The notes: a model not told the origin generated them from the sequence alone. A stretch of DNA of 64,000 nucleotides from CBDFKK01 sp965248815 (GCA_965248815.1 CBDFKK010000008.1:1922001-1986000); one strand, 5' to 3'; numbered from the stretch's first letter, positions 32,282-41,649 are shown. Numbers and translations: made by a program.

Positions 32282-34882
32282 TCACACAACAATATTTACA
32301 ATGCGGTTTGGTACGACAATAATTTTCTTGGCTGTTCGACCTTCCAGAAGGGCTTTAACCTTTTCATTTTCGAAGACGGAAGCTTCTACGCTTTCTTGCG
32401 TCGCGTCTTTAGCAATCACAATTTCCGCGCGCTTCTTGCCGTTTATCTGAATTGGCATGGTCACTTCATCTTGGACGAGTAAGGCTGTCTCAGCTTGAGG
32501 CCATGGCTGCTCAATAGCAAGACCGTCACCTCCCAATCGTTCCCAACAAGCTTCCGCCAAATGCGGCATCATGGGCGCTATCAAAACGACAAGCTGGCTC
32601 AGAGTTTCTGTTAAGACCCATTTTTCACCAGCGCCGTTGGCCTCGCGCAATATCGGAGCGGATTTGCGAATGGCGTTGGCTAATTCATAAACGTGAGCGA
32701 CGGCGCGGTTGAAGTGGAAGCGTTCGATTTCTTGCGTTACGCTCGCAACGCAACGATTCGCCTCTTTTCGTAGTGACTCTGCTTCTGGCCCTAGTGGCTC
32801 ATTCGGAATCGGTTTCCCCGGTTTCGGCAGCCCGTGACAGAAGTCATCAATCAGACTCCACAGCCGCTGCATAAATCGCCATGCACCCTCGACACCTGCT
32901 TCGGTCCATTCTACGTCTCGTTCCGGGGGTGAATCCGAAAGCATGAACCAGCGCGCGGTATCGGCGCCGTATTGAGAAATAATGTCTTCCGGGTCGACGG
33001 TATTTTTTTTCGACTTGGACATTTTCTCTATGGGGCCAATTTCAACGGAATCGCCGGTCTTTTTCGTTTTAGCTTTTCTTTCACTCTCTGAGCCGGCCAC
33101 GACCACGTCATCAGGAGATAACCACTCGCCGTTTTTGTCCCGATAGGTTTCATGGGTGACCATGCCTTGCGTGAACAGGCCTTCAAACGGTTCCTCTACC
33201 GCAACATGACCACACGATTTCATTGCCCAGGTGTAAAAGCGCGAATAAAGCAAATGCAAAATGGCGTGTTCAACACCGCCGATGTACTGATCGACCGGCA
33301 TCCAATAATCGACCAAGGCACGATCCGTTGGCGCATCGGCGCTGGGCGAGCAAAATCTTGAAAAGTACCAGGACGAATCTATGAACGTGTCGAACGTGTC
33401 CGTCTCCCGCTCAGCATCACGGCCGCAACTTGGGCACGAAACGAACTTCCAAGTCGAATGACGGACGAGGGGGTTGCCGGGTTTGTCGAAATCTATCTCT
33501 TCCGGAAGCGTAACAGGCAAATCTTGTTGCGGAACTGGAACGATACCGCATGTATCGCAGTGAACGATCGGGATTGGACAACCCCAATAACGCTGCCGGG
33601 AAACACCCCAGTCGCGAAGTTTGAAGTTGACCATCCGTTTGCCGATGGCCCCTGACTCCAGGCGGTCGATCATGGCCGACTTTGCGGCGTCAACGTCCAG
33701 ACCATCCAAGAAGACCGAGTTTTCCAGGCGTCCTCCACCTAGATAAGCCTCGGTTCCGACCTGGTAAGTTTCTGCATTCTCGCCCTCTGGAATAACAACC
33801 GGGAGAACGTCGAGGCTATATTTGCGGGCAAAATCGAAGTCGCGCTGATCGTGCGCCGGACATCCGAAAATTGCGCCCGTGCCATAGTCCAAAAGAATGA
33901 AATTGGCGACAAATACGGGCAGGGTCTTGCCATCGACAAACGGATGCCGCGCGACAATCTTAGTTCGAAAATCGAGTTTTTCGCCCTTTTCTATTTCCTC
34001 TTCGCTCGTTCCGGATTGCGCACATTGTTTCACGAATGACGCCAAGCCTGCGTCGTTTTCGGCTAGGGCGCGGCTTAAGGGATGATCGGGAGCAATTGCA
34101 CAAAAGCTGGCGCCAAATAGTGTATCGGGGCGCGTGGTATAAACGCGAAGTTGGGCGTGGCCGTCTGGGGCGCTTTCAAGGTCGAAATTGATCAATGCGC
34201 CCTCTGAACGACCGATCCAGTTGGCCTGCATAATTCGAACTTTTTCCGGCCAGCGTGTCAGGCTCTCGAGGTTGTCGAGCAGATTCTGGGCCCTATTTGT
34301 GATTTTGAGAAACCACTGCGAGAGTTTGCGTTTTTCAACCGGCGCACCGGACCGCCAACCCTTACCGTCGATCACCTGCTCATTGGCAAGCACCGTCTGG
34401 TCCACCGGATCCCAATTCACGCTCGCCTCTTGTCGGTAGGCAAGTCCAGCCTCCAAGAACTCCAAGAAAAGTCGTTGCTCGTGCTGATAGTAGTCAGGAT
34501 CGCATGTTGCGAATTCTCGGTCCCAATCGATGGACAGTCCCATCGCTTTGAGCTGGGCGCGCATGGCGTCAATATTTTGATAGGTCCAGGTCTTTGGGTG
34601 GATACCTTTTTCCATGGCGGCGTTTTCGGCTGGCATTCCAAAGGCGTCCCATCCCATCGGATGTAAAACATTGAAACCCTGCGCGCGCTTGTAGCGGGCA
34701 ACCAGATCCCCCATCGCATAATTGCGTACGTGGCCCATGTGGATTCGGCCTGACGGATAAGGAAACATTTCGAGCACATAATACTTGGGCTTTGATACAT
34801 CTTCAGTTGCGCGAAAAGCGTTGGCATCCGTCCAAACGGCTTGCCATTTCGGCTCGTTTTCTTTTGGGTTGTATCGCGCCAT
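32282..34882 (-). CDS. leuS: Leucyl-tRNA synthetase
   Basis: 866 residues from ATG at 34882, preceded by GGAAAC; longer starts are unlikely. Class I signatures are the HIGH-type FPYPSGRIHMGHVRNYAMGD and KMSKS (IEKMSKSKKNTVDPEDI). The CP1 editing domain (TTRPDTLFGASFCAIAPDHPL), the zinc-like Cys cluster (HCDTCGIV, CPSCGRD) and the C-terminal anticodon domain are present. First gene of leuS-lptE-holA. Confidence 0.98.
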   Translation of the reverse strand: MARYNPKENEPKWQAVWTDANAFRATEDVSKPKYYVLEMFPYPSGRIHMGHVRNYAMGDLVARYKRAQGFNVLHPMGWDAFGMPAENAAMEKGIHPKTWTYQNIDAMRAQLKAMGLSIDWDREFATCDPDYYQHEQRLFLEFLEAGLAYRQEASVNWDPVDQTVLANEQVIDGKGWRSGAPVEKRKLSQWFLKITNRAQNLLDNLESLTRWPEKVRIMQANWIGRSEGALINFDLESAPDGHAQLRVYTTRPDTLFGASFCAIAPDHPLSRALAENDAGLASFVKQCAQSGTSEEEIEKGEKLDFRTKIVARHPFVDGKTLPVFVANFILLDYGTGAIFGCPAHDQRDFDFARKYSLDVLPVVIPEGENAETYQVGTEAYLGGGRLENSVFLDGLDVDAAKSAMIDRLESGAIGKRMVNFKLRDWGVSRQRYWGCPIPIVHCDTCGIVPVPQQDLPVTLPEEIDFDKPGNPLVRHSTWKFVSCPSCGRDAERETDTFDTFIDSSWYFSRFCSPSADAPTDRALVDYWMPVDQYIGGVEHAILHLLYSRFYTWAMKSCGHVAVEEPFEGLFTQGMVTHETYRDKNGEWLSPDDVVVAGSESERKAKTKKTGDSVEIGPIEKMSKSKKNTVDPEDIISQYGADTARWFMLSDSPPERDVEWTEAGVEGAWRFMQRLWSLIDDFCHGLPKPGKPIPNEPLGPEAESLRKEANRCVASVTQEIERFHFNRAVAHVYELANAIRKSAPILREANGAGEKWVLTETLSQLVVLIAPMMPHLAEACWERLGGDGLAIEQPWPQAETALLVQDEVTMPIQINGKKRAEIVIAKDATQESVEASVFENEKVKALLEGRTAKKIIVVPNRIVNIVV

Positions 34883-34983
34883 GCTGTTTCCTTGCACAGA
34901 ACGGTAGCCATGCTTACAGCAATCTTCGTCAGGCAAATCCTTAACGCGATCCGGTTATTAGTGCTAGGGGAGAGGTAGAGCCG

Positions 34984-35517
34984 CTAGTCCTGAATGGAGT
35001 CGATGCGAAGCTGCCTTGCACGTGTAAGAATAGCGTTCTCGAGATCCAGAGCCGTAGACGCTTCAACCGGCGCGTCGCTCCATCCTTGACTATCCTGATT
35101 CTGCTGACGAAAGACTGCCACCCTTATGCCGTCAGCTCTGAGTCTTTGGTCCAGAATATAGACGGTGACCTTGAACCGTTCGTCAGCACTTTGCGGATCC
35201 TGATACCAGTCCGTAATGATAACTCCGCCGAATGGATCGGCAGATTGCAAGGGCATAAAGGAAAGGGTATCCAAACTTGCGCGCCATAAGAAACTGTTGA
35301 CACCTATTCCTGCACTTTGTTCATCATTGTCGCCGCCGAAAAATAAGAATCCCCCATCATCGCCTTCATCAGTCACATTGCTTTGAGCGCCATCCGCGGT
35401 GGACACTGGCGTATCCCCGCTGTTCCGATTGCCCGATCCGCAACCGCTTAGCAGGAACAGTAAAATGCCCGCAAGGCAGGCGAGAAATATTGTTTTAGGG
35501 GTGAATAGCACCGTCAT
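34984..35517 (-). CDS. DUF3576 lipoprotein
   Basis: 177 residues from ATG at 35517. The lipoprotein signal ends in LFLLSGCGSG. The C-terminal half matches DUF3576 (IGVNSFLWRASLDTLSFMPL, GGVIITDWYQDP, ERFKVTVYILDQRLRADGI). Such proteins sit next to leuS in many alphaproteobacteria; the role is unknown but outer-membrane location is likely. 101 bp upstream of leuS on the same strand. Confidence 0.9.
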   Translation of the reverse strand: MTVLFTPKTIFLACLAGILLFLLSGCGSGNRNSGDTPVSTADGAQSNVTDEGDDGGFLFFGGDNDEQSAGIGVNSFLWRASLDTLSFMPLQSADPFGGVIITDWYQDPQSADERFKVTVYILDQRLRADGIRVAVFRQQNQDSQGWSDAPVEASTALDLENAILTRARQLRIDSIQD

Positions 35518-36062
35518 TTGCTCGCCATTTGCTGCGGCCAATCTGCCGTTGTGAATTCAAATCCGCCTCGCGCAATGGAATATGGGATTATTGCGTTGAT
35601 CTCAACATCTTAATTTGGGGACCATACTTTTTGCCTGTGATGCATTGCCCCAATTTGCATTAAGAGCTCTACGGCTTTTGGCGGGGACCGCTCCAGCGCG
35701 AATCAATTTCCTTTTCTGCGGGCACCAAGCCAGAAAGATGCTTGTATAAGTAGTAATTAACATTATATTGCAATCAATAAGGGTGGTTCGCAGCTTGGCG
35801 GCATCGAGTTATCAAATCCAAGGGTTGAGTCAGGATTCCTTGATTCGCCCAATTTTGCAGCCTAACCGGCTACGCGTGTTAAGCTTTAGCTCGAAAAAGT
35901 GTTGATTTTCTGCACCTAACGGGACCAATTCGTCTTGCGACCAGTTGACGCCCGCTCTTCAGTTAAAGTTAAATGCATTAGATTGTTTTACCGGGTGGGG
36001 CGGCGTCCGATCCTTTATGGGGAGGGGCGCTCGCTGCGCTTACGTTGTGTTACGGGGACTTT
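35518..36062. other. Long intergenic region upstream of the porin gene
   Basis: About 545 bp between the divergent DUF3576 and porin genes without a supported coding frame. An AT-rich segment around 35740-35790 is a likely promoter area. The porin ribosome site GGGGA lies at its right end, about 7 bases before the first of two duplicated ATGs. Confidence 0.5.
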
Positions 36063-36114
36063 ATGAAAAGGCTGCTCCTCAGCACTACATGAAAAGGCTG
36101 CTCCTCAGCACTAC
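36063..36114 (+). repeat. 26-bp perfect tandem duplication covering the porin start codon
   Basis: Two abutting identical 26-bp units (36063-36088 and 36089-36114), each beginning ATGAAAAGG. Because 26 is not a multiple of three, the first ATG opens a 9-codon frame (MKRLLLSTT) that stops at 36090-36092, overlapping the second ATG as ATGA. The second ATG is the porin start. The only good ribosome site is in front of the first. Confidence 0.95.
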
Positions 36115-37402
36115 CGCTATGATCGCCGCCGCCGCGCTGGCGACGGAGGCGTCAGCTGTAGACGACATTGAGCTCGACCTTTCGGGTTACTTCAATGGAG
36201 TCGGTGGCGCACGCGTGGAAGCTGACGCCAGCCGAATTCGAGATTACACATTTGGATTAGATTCCGAACTTCATCTTGAAAGTTCATACTTATTCAGAAA
36301 TGGACTCGAGATCGGTCTGCCGGCGGGCGGAAAAATAAATAGGGACACAGACGATCCTAAGCGCGGCCATCTCGACGGAATACTGGCTGGAACGATAGTT
36401 GCTAGCGCCGGAATTGACTCGGCGTGCGGAGGTATTGCCGGGTATGGCCTCTACGGTTATTTCGGCGGTTACATTGCAGGCCTTGTAAATTATGCCTCGC
36501 TCGGTGGTTACGTCCGCAACTTTTGTGGATCTAACAATATAGACAATGATTTCTTACAGGAAACATTCGCATTTTTTGAAGGCCCATTTGGCCGACTTGA
36601 ATTCGGACGCCAGTATGGCGTGGGACACCAAATGTCATTCTTGGCTCCGACTATTTTTCGCGGGTCAAATGTGAATGATTGGGAAATTGACTTATCTGGG
36701 GTCAACACCGTCAACACTCGAAATACCGTAAATAACGGCTTTGACGACTTTTCTCCCAAGGTTGTTTATTTGACGCCTCGAATATTCGGTTTACAAGGCG
36801 GAGTTTCATTTGCTCCGGAGACGGACGATTGCGGTTATGACTTTTGTCCGCGTACGGATAGTGCATTCTTCCCGTCACAAGATGAAGTCATTGAGCTTGG
36901 CGCAAATTTCTACCACACGTTTAGCAATGGAACTCTAGAAGGGGTTAGCGTTGGCGTAAGCGGCACCTATTTGATGGCCGACTCAAAAACCACTGCAGCA
37001 ATCGCAACGATGCTGGGAATTGATGACTACGAAGCTTGGAATGTCGGGGCCAGCGTTGCAATTGACGGCTTTACGATTGGCGGATCCTTCAAGAATGCTG
37101 AGCTTGCGGTTCTAGGGTCAAACTATCTTGCGTATGATGTGGGCGCGACTTACGAACGCGGAGCCTGGGGCTTCATGGTGTCATACGGTGCTGATGACAA
37201 TCAATTAACCGGGCAAGAAACAATGGCCATTCAAGGCGGCGTCGACTTCATGTTGGGAAGTGGTGTGTCCGTTGGTATTGGGGCCCAATATGTTGATGCC
37301 AATTTTGAAACTTCGACTCTTTTGTCTGCGGCAGGATTAAGTTTGTCATTTTCAGACATAGATTCGACGGCAGTATTTATCGAAACTGACATAAGTTTTT
37401 AG
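36089..37402 (+). CDS. Outer-membrane porin
   Basis: 437 residues from ATG at 36089, the second copy of the duplicated start. Signal peptide MKRLLLSTTAMIAAAALATE ends ASA. The mature protein is a beta-barrel: alternating aromatic strands, ELDLSGYFNGVGGARVEAD at the start, the porin landmark FFEGPFGRLEFGRQYGVGHQ, and a terminal Phe (DIDSTAVFIETDISF) needed for barrel assembly. It matches Gram-negative porin_4-type proteins and should be a diffusion channel. Confidence 0.9.
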   Translation: MKRLLLSTTAMIAAAALATEASAVDDIELDLSGYFNGVGGARVEADASRIRDYTFGLDSELHLESSYLFRNGLEIGLPAGGKINRDTDDPKRGHLDGILAGTIVASAGIDSACGGIAGYGLYGYFGGYIAGLVNYASLGGYVRNFCGSNNIDNDFLQETFAFFEGPFGRLEFGRQYGVGHQMSFLAPTIFRGSNVNDWEIDLSGVNTVNTRNTVNNGFDDFSPKVVYLTPRIFGLQGGVSFAPETDDCGYDFCPRTDSAFFPSQDEVIELGANFYHTFSNGTLEGVSVGVSGTYLMADSKTTAAIATMLGIDDYEAWNVGASVAIDGFTIGGSFKNAELAVLGSNYLAYDVGATYERGAWGFMVSYGADDNQLTGQETMAIQGGVDFMLGSGVSVGIGAQYVDANFETSTLLSAAGLSLSFSDIDSTAVFIETDISF

Positions 37403-37485
37403 CAAGCCAATTCATTCAACATTCGAACGTTTGTGTCCTGGGATTGGTTGGCGATAAATTTGCACGTCTTTGTCCTCGAACGCGG

Positions 37486-38130
37486 TCAACTTTCACATTG
37501 CATTCTCGGCTGCGAAAGGAATGCGCTAATGCCGGCGATTCCCGCAGCACCTGTTCCTATGAGGCGTGTGGAGTTGCGTTCGGAAACGCCCCCTAGCGCA
37601 TAAACCGGCACGCTCGAAACCCGCACAAAATTTGCAAGCTTTGTTGTTCCTAAGTGAGGCCGTTCGGGGTGACTCGCTGTAGCAAACACCGGCGATGCGA
37701 GCACCGCTGAGGCTCCGAGGTTTCCGGCCTTGATTAGCGTCGGCAAATCGTGAACGGATGCGGTGACGAATCGCAAACGCTTATCGCGGCCGTACCCGGC
37801 AAGTTTGGAAATTTGCCATTCAGGCAGATGCAGGCCGTCGGCATGAACCTCTCTTGCCAAACTGGCGCTACCGGCTACAAAAAACAGCAGACCTCGCTTG
37901 CGGCACGCGCGCGCGAGATCGCGGGCTAAGATATCTCGCTGGGGATGACCATAATGGCGAAGTATGACCGCAGTCTTTGACGGTAATTCGCGAACAATTG
38001 AGATCGGGTCGGGCGTTCGAGACTCATCGGTCACAAAAAAGAGCGATGGCAGGCGCCCTTGTTTTCTGGCTTTCCGGTTGAGCCAGCGGCCATGTCTGGC
38101 TAGCGTTTCTGGACCACTCATATTAGTCAT
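37486..38130 (-). CDS. thiE: Thiamine-phosphate synthase-like protein (ThiE/TenI fold)
   Basis: About 214 residues; ATG at 38130 or 38121. A TIM-barrel of the ThiE/TenI type: FFVTDESRTPDPISIV, ADGLHLPEWQ, ASAVLASPVFATASHPERPH with LG, and the phosphate-binding PVYALGGVSERN. It would join the pyrimidine and thiazole moieties of thiamine. It is shorter and more divergent than E. coli ThiE, so a TenI-like role is possible. Divergent from the YggS gene with only about 30 bp between. Confidence 0.75.
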   Translation of the reverse strand: MTNMSGPETLARHGRWLNRKARKQGRLPSLFFVTDESRTPDPISIVRELPSKTAVILRHYGHPQRDILARDLARACRKRGLLFFVAGSASLAREVHADGLHLPEWQISKLAGYGRDKRLRFVTASVHDLPTLIKAGNLGASAVLASPVFATASHPERPHLGTTKLANFVRVSSVPVYALGGVSERNSTRLIGTGAAGIAGISAFLSQPRMQCES

Positions 38131-38160
38131 TGAGAGATTGACCAAAGAAAGGTTCGCCGT

Positions 38161-38856
38161 TTGAAAATCAATATAGCCGCACCATCCCCGGATCCCGCTT
38201 CTAACATGGAAGAAATTCGTGGGCGTATCGATGCGGCAGCGAAACTGTCTATTTCACAGCCACCGCAGGAGGTCTCTATCGTTGCGGTAAGCAAGCGGCA
38301 ACCTGTGTCAAAGATTGAAGCGCTCCTAAGGGCTGGGCATCGGATTTTCGGGGAGAGCCGCGTCCAGGAGGCCGCCCAGAAATGGCCCAATCTCCGTGAG
38401 CGGACCCCGGACGTTGAATTACACATGGTTGGGCCTTTGCAAACCAATAAAGTCGCCGAAGCCGTAGCATTATTTGACGTCATCCATTCACTAGACCGCC
38501 TGAAGCTTGCCTCGAAACTAGGCGCAGAAGTCTCGAAAACAGGCCGAAACGTTAGATGCTTTGTTCAGGTCAACACCGGTGAGGAGGAGCAAAAATCTGG
38601 CGTAATGCCGTCGAAAGTAGATGATTTCATTCTCCAGTGCCGTCTCACATACGGATTGGATGTTGTGGGACTAATGTGCATCCCACCGTTTGATGAAGAA
38701 CCGGCTCTGCACTTTTCACTACTCTCTGGTATTGCCAAGCGAAACGAGCTCAGCGTGCTAAGCATGGGCATGAGCCGTGATTTCGAGACGGCAGTGCAAT
38801 TTGGCGCCACCCATATACGCATCGGAACGGCTCTGTTTGGCCTTCGGGAAACATGA
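38161..38856 (+). CDS. YggS-family pyridoxal-phosphate homeostasis protein
   Basis: 231 residues from TTG at 38161; ATG at 38206 is the other option. The PLP-binding Lys lies in SIVAVSKRQPVSKIEALL, and IFGESRVQEA, HMVGPLQTNK, VNTGEEEQKSG and LSMGMSRDFETAVQFGATHI with RIGTALFG are family hallmarks. It binds PLP and keeps vitamin B6 and amino-acid pools balanced. Its stop overlaps the start of a small downstream frame. Confidence 0.95.
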   Translation: MKINIAAPSPDPASNMEEIRGRIDAAAKLSISQPPQEVSIVAVSKRQPVSKIEALLRAGHRIFGESRVQEAAQKWPNLRERTPDVELHMVGPLQTNKVAEAVALFDVIHSLDRLKLASKLGAEVSKTGRNVRCFVQVNTGEEEQKSGVMPSKVDDFILQCRLTYGLDVVGLMCIPPFDEEPALHFSLLSGIAKRNELSVLSMGMSRDFETAVQFGATHIRIGTALFGLRET

Positions 38857-39013
38857 ATATTCCGCCTTGGCTTTCAGGCCAATTGCCCTCGGTCTCCAAA
38901 GGGTCTGCTATATTGAAAGTCGAAAGATTAATTAGGCAGCGACCGACGCTACGACCAATCACTTTGGCTTCCGACGCGGACGGATTATTCTCACAGGCCT
39001 GTGAGTACGATTG
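38853..39013 (+). CDS. Small unknown protein coupled to the YggS gene
   Basis: A frame of about 53 codons whose ATG overlaps the YggS stop (ATGA). It encodes MNIPPWLSGQLPSVSKGSAI and continues as a basic helical stretch (KVERLIRQRPTLRPITLASD). I recognise no family. The overlap supports translation by coupling; the short length and unremarkable composition leave doubt. It may be the remnant of a longer gene. Confidence 0.35.
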
Positions 39014-39113
39014 ATGACAAATCACTTTAATGAGTGGGCAGCTGAGCTATCTTTAAGTCGATGGGCGCAAATGATTGTCACGCGCGGCCACATAATGGTA
39101 AATCGAGGTGATG

Positions 39114-39800
39114 ATGAGCAACGCCAAACGAATACTAATCGTCGATGATGATGACACTTTGCGGGCTTCCCTCGCCGAACAATTGGCGCTGCATGAGGAG
39201 TTCGAAAGCGACGAGGCGGCAACAGGCGCAGAGGGCCTTGAAAAAGCAAAAACAACTCACGTCGATCTTGTTGTATTGGATGTCGGCCTGCCGGACTTTG
39301 ATGGCCGCGAAGTTTGCCGCCTTATGCGCAAGTCGGGTGTGAAATGCCCAGTCATCATGTTGACGGGACACGACTCAGAAGCAGATACGATTCTCGGCCT
39401 GGACGCAGGCGCCAATGACTATGTCACAAAGCCATTTCGTTTTGGCGTATTGCTAGCTAGAGTCCGCGCTCACCTGCGAAGCCACGAGCAAAGTGAAGAT
39501 GCGGTCTTTCAAATTGGCCATTATACGTTTCGTCCCAGCGCCAAGATTCTAGAAGACGAAGAAGCCAATAAAGTTCGTCTGACGGAAAAAGAGACAGCGA
39601 TTCTTAAATATCTTTATCGCTCGGGCGACCGCGTCGTAGGACGCGACATCCTACTTCATGAAGTTTGGGGATATAATTCGGGTGTTACGACCCATACGTT
39701 GGAAACCCACATTTACCGCTTGCGGCAGAAAATTGAACGCGATCCATCAAACGCTCAGCTGCTCGTAACCGAAACGGGCGGATATCGACTCGTGCCATAG
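39114..39800 (+). CDS. OmpR-family DNA-binding response regulator
   Basis: 228 residues from ATG at 39114, behind GAGGTGATG. The receiver domain has the acidic pocket IVDDDDTL, the phosphoacceptor Asp in VVLDVGLPDFDG, the Thr in IMLTGHDS and the Lys in VTKPF. A winged-helix domain follows (LTEKETAILKYLYRSGDRVV, then GVTTHTLETHIYRLRQKIE). No sensor kinase is adjacent. The position near xthA, lolA and ftsK recalls the origin-proximal cenR-type regulator of this class, but I cannot confirm that identity. Confidence 0.92.
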   Translation: MSNAKRILIVDDDDTLRASLAEQLALHEEFESDEAATGAEGLEKAKTTHVDLVVLDVGLPDFDGREVCRLMRKSGVKCPVIMLTGHDSEADTILGLDAGANDYVTKPFRFGVLLARVRAHLRSHEQSEDAVFQIGHYTFRPSAKILEDEEANKVRLTEKETAILKYLYRSGDRVVGRDILLHEVWGYNSGVTTHTLETHIYRLRQKIERDPSNAQLLVTETGGYRLVP

Positions 39801-39826
39801 CGGCGTTAGCTAAATTTCCAGAGACA

Positions 39827-40624
39827 TCAAGACCGGCGCATGATCTGACGGTTTCTTCCAACTGCGCGCGTTTTGTGAATTTGTAACTTCCCGCTTCTCT
39901 TATTCAAAGCGGGCGTGACCCAAATATGGTCCAGCCGCCGCCCCCGATTGTTTTTGGTCCAATCGGGGGAGCGATAGCTCCACCACGTAAATACCGGCTC
40001 AGGCTCCGGCATATCGCGACGCGCTATGTCTATCCAGCTGTGGGAGGCGGCAACTGCTTTGAGATGCTCAACTTCTATGGGGGTATGGCTGACCACGTTG
40101 ATGAGCTGCTTGTGCGACCAAACGTCTGTTTCACAAGGTGCTACATTGAGGTCTCCAACCAGAACGAGCTTATTGGTTTTTTTATTTCGCCGCTTCTTAA
40201 ACCAGGCCGTCATCTCTTTTAGAAAATTGAGTTTGTGATCGAACTTTTCGTTGTTCTCCCGGTCTGGGATATCGCCTCCGGAAGGGACGTAGAAGTTATG
40301 CAGTTCTATATTGTCCGCAAATGTTACAGACACATGACGTGAATCGCCCTTATTGCAAAATTCCTTTTTGGACGTGCTCGTAAACGGCACGCGGCTTAGT
40401 ATAGCTACGCCGTGATAGGCTTTTTGACCATTGAGCGCTATGTGCTCATAGCCGATTTCCCGAAACGCCTTTTCCGGAAATTGATCGTTTTGACATTTTA
40501 TTTCCTGGAGGCAAAGCACGTCCGGCCGAAACATTTTGTCGAATTTTCTAATAAGATCGATCCGTAGACGAACTGAATTGATATTCCAGGTTGCGATATT
40601 TATTTTGCCCACACTTAGCCCCAC
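39827..40624 (-). CDS. xthA: Exodeoxyribonuclease III, apparently frameshifted at the 3' end
   Basis: 265 codons in the open frame, GTG start at 40624 or 40612. The endonuclease/exonuclease/phosphatase fold is clear (INIATWNINSVRLRIDLI, CLQEIKC, YHGVAILSR, VLVGDLNVAP, RRLDHIWVTPAL). After that the frame ends wrongly (GRNRQIMRRS). The expected ending REVTNSQNARSWKKPSDHAP with VLMSLEI is present one frame over, stopping at 39810. A one-base change near 39889-39902 therefore removes the catalytic Asp-His of SDH. If real, the enzyme is inactive; a sequencing error is possible. Confidence 0.85.
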   Translation of the reverse strand: MGLSVGKINIATWNINSVRLRIDLIRKFDKMFRPDVLCLQEIKCQNDQFPEKAFREIGYEHIALNGQKAYHGVAILSRVPFTSTSKKEFCNKGDSRHVSVTFADNIELHNFYVPSGGDIPDRENNEKFDHKLNFLKEMTAWFKKRRNKKTNKLVLVGDLNVAPCETDVWSHKQLINVVSHTPIEVEHLKAVAASHSWIDIARRDMPEPEPVFTWWSYRSPDWTKNNRGRRLDHIWVTPALNKRSGKLQIHKTRAVGRNRQIMRRS

Positions 40625-40629
40625 CCCAC

Positions 40630-41238
40630 TTAGAATAGATTGAAACTGGATCCGGCGATGCTAATCGGCCATCGGCCCATTTCAAAGAGTTTCAATTTAA
40701 TCGCAAAAGGGTGGTCATTTTCGGCTTCAGCCGCAATAACAAGGGCGGCTTGATGGCTGACCTGAACGGCCGCACCGGCAGCCGCGTTGATGAGCGAATA
40801 ATCATCAACTTCCCATAGCGCGGCGATTTCAGCGCTAAGCTCTTCGAGCGTGTCGCCAGCTTTGGCTGCAACATGGCTCATGGCCACCGCGAGCGCATCC
40901 TCGTTCATATGGTCCAAGGCTTGGACTGAAAGCGACGCCCTTAATTGTTCCTCTGTTTGCCAAGCGTCCGAGTTCCAGTCCAGGCTTTCAGCCGCGGCTG
41001 CTGCGGTTTCCCAGTCTTGAACTGGGGCCAACTCAACATCGGGAAAGCCGAGCGCATCCAGATAAGCGCGGGCGCATTTAGCCTCTGGGTCCTCGACTGA
41101 GTCGCCGACATTCTTGAACCACGCAATACCGCCCAATCGTGAAGCAAATGCGCGCACAGCCACCAGAGCGGGCAGGTCGGCAATGACGTCTTCAATCTCA
41201 TTCTCATCAGGAATGCCGTAATCGATAGGATCTGGCAC
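40630..41238 (-). CDS. Hypothetical protein upstream of xthA
   Basis: 202 residues from GTG at 41238 (AGGGAAA upstream). The protein is acidic and helical, rich in Ala and Glu (EDVIADLPALVAVRAFASRL, DWETAAAAAESLDWNSDAW, AGDTLEELSAEIAALWEVDD). No signal peptide or membrane helix. I recognise no family. It lies 5 bp before xthA on the same strand, so both are probably one transcription unit. Confidence 0.65.
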   Translation of the reverse strand: MPDPIDYGIPDENEIEDVIADLPALVAVRAFASRLGGIAWFKNVGDSVEDPEAKCARAYLDALGFPDVELAPVQDWETAAAAAESLDWNSDAWQTEEQLRASLSVQALDHMNEDALAVAMSHVAAKAGDTLEELSAEIAALWEVDDYSLINAAAGAAVQVSHQAALVIAAEAENDHPFAIKLKLFEMGRWPISIAGSSFNLF

Positions 41239-41649
41239 AGATAATTTCCCTGATTCTCAAAACCGGCAGCCATCGGTCACGCCAAGGTATTGCAGGTTCC
41301 GCCTGAATGTGGAAGCGCCCAGCCTAATAATAAGACCGGGCGCTTCAACGCGATGTACGCGTTGCGCCGGGAGGGGATAGTCCGGCGCTTGCTGAGCGAG
41401 GGTCAAATCTGCAAGCCGGGGGGGCAACGCTGATCTGACCGTAGTCTCGCCCACTGTGGCAATAATGTAGCATCCCAAAAAAAATTTACAATATATTTCT
41501 TTTAAATTCTTGAGTGTTGCTTAGAATCCACACCAGGGCTGACCTAGTTAAGGCCTTGAAATTGCGAAGTAAAAGTCAGACAAACCCGCCCAATCGCTAT
41601 ATCCAATAGTAATACCGAATTCTTCTTTGGGTATTTTTGCATGCAGGCG
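41239..41649. other. Intergenic region between lolA and the xthA pair, with a 9-bp inverted repeat
   Basis: No convincing gene. GAAGCGCCC at 41312-41320 and its exact inverse GGGCGCTTC at 41338-41346, separated by 17 nt, could form a hairpin or bind a regulator upstream of the minus-strand hypothetical/xthA pair. The stretch 41475-41520 is very A/T-rich and may hold their promoter. A 73-codon frame across the repeat has only a TTG start and no ribosome site. Confidence 0.4.

Noticed and set aside
41257..41478. 73-codon minus-strand frame between lolA and the xthA pair
   Set aside because: It starts with TTG without a ribosome site and spans the inverted repeat; no family resemblance.
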